Below, in pieces: positions 5,676-7,039 of a stretch of DNA of 7,039 nt. The notes under the pieces are model-generated. The model was not told the DNA's origin, did no database searches, and saw only the letters and a program-made list of their open reading frames with translations. Source of the stretch: Candidatus Bipolaricaulota bacterium (GTDB taxonomy: Bacteria > Bipolaricaulota > Bipolaricaulia > RBG-16-55-9). The stretch lies in the NCBI GenBank assembly GCA_015487455.1, contig WFPR01000012.1, positions 1 through 7,039 of the forward strand, read 5' to 3'. The position numbers were made by a program, and so were the translations under genes. Each line of letters begins with the position of its first letter. Within the stretch, counting starts at the first letter, position 1.

Positions 5676-6557
5676 CTAGCGTAAAAGCGCGCCATTCGCG
5701 CGCACGGCCAGATAGATGCCCGCCAGCACCAGCAGCCCGCCCAACGCCTTCGTCGGCGTGACGGCCTCGCCCAAGATCGCGTACGCCAGGGCCGTGGCGC
5801 CGACGGGCTCCGCCAGGATGACGACGGCCACCACCGCGGGCGTGACGTACCGCAGCGCCCAGTTGTAGGCCGTGTGGCCCAAGAGCTGCGGCCCCAGCGC
5901 CAGCAGCAGCATCAGCCCGTACGTCCGGGGCGTGTAGCCCGTGAGGGGCGCGCGGGCCAGCAGGGCCGCGACCAGGGTGAGCAGCGCGGCCGTCCCGTAG
6001 ACGAGCGTGACGTACGTGAGGGCGCTCGTCCGCCGCCGGACCCGGCGGCCGATCAGCAGGTAGCCCGAGTGCGCGATCGCGCCCGCAAGCGCCAGCAGAT
6101 CCCCGTAAAGGGCTTGGCCCCCCAGCCGGAGGTCGTCCCACCCGATGACGAGCCCGCCCAGCGTCGAGACGGCGATCCCCGCGACGAGCGAGGGGGGCAA
6201 CCGCTCCTTGAGGAAGAGCGCCGTCCCCAGGCCCACGAAGATCGGGTTGGTGGCCACCAGCACCACGGAGCTGGCCACGGACGTGTGCTGCAGCGAGGCG
6301 ATCCAGGCGACGAAGTGCGCGCTCAACAACGCCCCGCTGAGCAGTGAGAGCCCCAGCTCCCGGAGCGAAAGCGCCTGGAGTTCATCCCGGCGCGCCGCGG
6401 CCGCGAGCGGCAGCAGGATGGCGGAGGCGATCCCCAAACGATAGGCGGCGATGACCAGGGCGGGCGCGTCCGCCAGCTTGATGAGGATGGACGCGAAGCT
6501 GATGACCCCGACGGCCCCAAGCAGCGCGGCGTAGACGCTGAAGCGCGGGCGCGCCAT
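5676..6557 (-). CDS. EamA/DMT-family (RhaT/YdcZ-like) inner-membrane transporter
   Basis: A polytopic membrane protein of about 293 residues, the usual length for the drug/metabolite transporter superfamily, with about ten hydrophobic helices arranged as two EamA repeats. The first repeat shows SFASILIKLADAPALVIAAYR near the N-terminus and, later, ASSVVLVATNPIFVGLGTAL followed by a LKERL turn. The second shows the matching VVAVVILAEPVGATALAYAI followed by a LGEAVT turn; these are the typical end-of-helix Glu motifs. Members export amino acids, metabolites or drugs; the substrate cannot be told here. Two ATGs lie close together: at 6563 (directly against the GAGGG at 6564-6568, too close) and at 6557 (6-nt gap). 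I prefer 6557. No convincing terminator follows its stop, so some readthrough into the downstream binding-protein gene is possible. Confidence 0.9.
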   Translation of the reverse strand: MARPRFSVYAALLGAVGVISFASILIKLADAPALVIAAYRLGIASAILLPLAAAARRDELQALSLRELGLSLLSGALLSAHFVAWIASLQHTSVASSVVLVATNPIFVGLGTALFLKERLPPSLVAGIAVSTLGGLVIGWDDLRLGGQALYGDLLALAGAIAHSGYLLIGRRVRRRTSALTYVTLVYGTAALLTLVAALLARAPLTGYTPRTYGLMLLLALGPQLLGHTAYNWALRYVTPAVVAVVILAEPVGATALAYAILGEAVTPTKALGGLLVLAGIYLAVRANGALLR

Positions 6558-6587
6558 TTGCATCCCTCGATTCGCGGGATCTATAAT
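6558..6587 (+). promoter_or_regulatory. Predicted gcvH promoter
   Basis: A perfect -10 box TATAAT is at 6582-6587. A weaker -35 candidate TTGCAT (6558-6563, 3 of 6) lies 18 bp upstream and overlaps the start codons of the divergent eamA-like gene. Predicted transcription start is near 6594, giving a leader of about 33 nt before the gcvH ATG. The -10 is convincing in such GC-rich surroundings; the -35 is less so. Confidence 0.7.
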
Positions 6588-6591
6588 CCCG
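6575..6591. promoter_or_regulatory. Inverted repeat enclosing the gcvH -10 box, possible operator
   Basis: CGGGAT (6575-6580) and ATCCCG (6586-6591) are perfect 6-bp inverted arms around a 5-bp centre. TATAAT overlaps the centre and right arm. On the opposite strand the same element gives TATAGA, a possible weak -10 for the eamA-like gene. A dimeric regulator bound here could act on both divergent genes. Confidence 0.45.
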
Positions 6592-6626
6592 GCGCACAGT
6601 TCGCGGCTTCGCGCGGAGGGAGCGCC

Positions 6627-7028
6627 ATGATCTTTCCCAAGGAGCTAAAGTACACCAAGGAGCACGAGTGGGCCAAGGTCGAGGACGGCACCGTGCGCGT
6701 GGGCATCACGGACTTCGCCCAGAAGGAGCTGGGCGACATCGTGTACGTCGAGCTGCCGGAGGTGGGCCGCGAGGTCAAGCGGGGCGAGGCGTTCATCACC
6801 GTGGAGTCCGTCAAGGCGGCCTCGGACGTCTACGCGCCCGTGAGCGGGAAGGTTCTCGAAGTCAATCGGGAGCTGGAGCAGCACCCCGAGCACGTCAACG
6901 AGGACCCCTACGGGAAGGGCTGGATGGCCCGCCTCGAGCTGAGCGACCCCTCGGAGCTGGAGGCGCTCCTGAGCGCCGAGGCGTATGAACGGCTGATCGG
7001 CGAGGCGGAGGCGGAGGGGGAGGGCTGA
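6627..7028 (+). CDS. gcvH: Glycine cleavage system H protein (lipoyl carrier)
   Basis: Carries the lipoyl arm that shuttles the aminomethyl group from the P protein to the T protein, and is reoxidised by the L protein, in cytoplasmic glycine cleavage or its reverse. It has 133 residues, the normal H-protein length plus a few. The N-terminus YTKEHEWAKVEDGTVRVGIT (9-28) and DFAQKELGDIVYVELPEVG (29-47) are diagnostic. The lipoylated lysine is K63 in ESVKAASD, followed by VYAPVSGKVLEVN. The late NEDPYGKGW (91-99) is also conserved. The C-terminus ends in a Glu/Ala/Gly run from a GGCGGA-like repeat. Start choice: GGAGGG (6615-6620) lies 6 nt before the ATG at 6627. The open frame extends upstream to 6558, but that would run through the promoter. 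No glycine riboswitch fits in the short leader. Another gene appears to follow within 5 nt. Confidence 0.97.
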   Translation: MIFPKELKYTKEHEWAKVEDGTVRVGITDFAQKELGDIVYVELPEVGREVKRGEAFITVESVKAASDVYAPVSGKVLEVNRELEQHPEHVNEDPYGKGWMARLELSDPSELEALLSAEAYERLIGEAEAEGEG

Positions 7029-7033
7029 CGGCG

Positions 7034-7039
7034 ATGGAC
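7034..7039 (+). CDS. Start codon of a probable next gene, cut by the window end
   Basis: An ATG followed by GAC lies 5 nt after the gcvH stop. GGAGGGGGAGGG (7013-7024), inside the end of gcvH, is about 9 nt upstream and could be its ribosome-binding site. In many bacteria gcvH is followed by glycine decarboxylase genes (gcvPA/gcvPB or gcvP), but two codons cannot identify the product. Confidence 0.4.

Noticed and set aside
6558..6626. An N-terminal extension of GcvH starting at 6558
   Set aside because: The frame would cover the TATAAT promoter element. The start at 6627 has GGAGGG at the right distance and matches the family N-terminus.
6588..6626. A glycine riboswitch ahead of gcvH
   Set aside because: The space between the predicted transcription start and the ATG is about 33 nt, far too short for the aptamer, and no matching conserved core is visible.

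Overview
The window is a GC-rich, gene-dense piece of bacterial DNA. Codon third positions are mostly G or C, spacers are short, and Shine-Dalgarno sequences are strong. It looks like a metagenome or draft-assembly contig, because bases 1-22 are not genomic: they match the end of the Illumina Nextera (Tn5 mosaic-end) read-1 adapter. No marker gene fixes the phylum. The Tat-exported binding protein, the enlarged LivH/LivM loops and a gcvH with a closely following gene suggest an uncultured, non-model lineage, but that is inference.

Layout. (1) 23-4055, plus strand: a four-gene branched-chain amino acid type (HAAT family) ABC transporter operon in the order livG (5' end cut off), livF, livH, livM. 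Spacing is tight: livG and livF overlap by 20 bp, the livF-livH gap is 26 bp, and the livH-livM gap is 43 bp and purine-rich. (2) 4056-4180: a convergent intergenic region with a strong intrinsic terminator that serves the minus-strand gene, plus a short tandem repeat. (3) 4181-5482, minus strand: the matching periplasmic-type substrate-binding protein, with a twin-arginine signal and no lipobox. It has its own near-consensus promoter (5632-5660) and a leader of about 143 nt. (4) 5676-6557, minus strand: a ten-helix EamA/DMT-family transporter. (5) 6564-6626: a compact divergent promoter region with a perfect TATAAT sitting in an inverted repeat. (6) 6627-7028, plus strand: gcvH, the lipoyl-carrier H protein of the glycine cleavage system. 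The start codon of a further gene lies 5 nt after it, at the window edge.

How the genes work together. LivG and LivF are the ATPases, LivH and LivM form the membrane channel, and the convergent binding-protein gene supplies the receptor. The uptake system is therefore complete, but the receptor is transcribed separately, which would let it be made in excess. The true substrate (branched-chain amino acids, other amino acids, amides, urea or carboxylates) cannot be read from sequence alone. The EamA exporter and the glycine cleavage gene could fit an amino-acid metabolism neighbourhood, but that link is only positional.

I see no clear sign of a wholly new system, mobile element, CRISPR array or RNA gene. 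The most interesting points are small: an EF-hand-like DxDxDG motif and other inserts in the outward-facing LivH/LivM loops, the Tat-type receptor without lipid anchor or clear cleavage site, the leader with three Shine-Dalgarno copies, and the adapter remnant that creates a false protein start.
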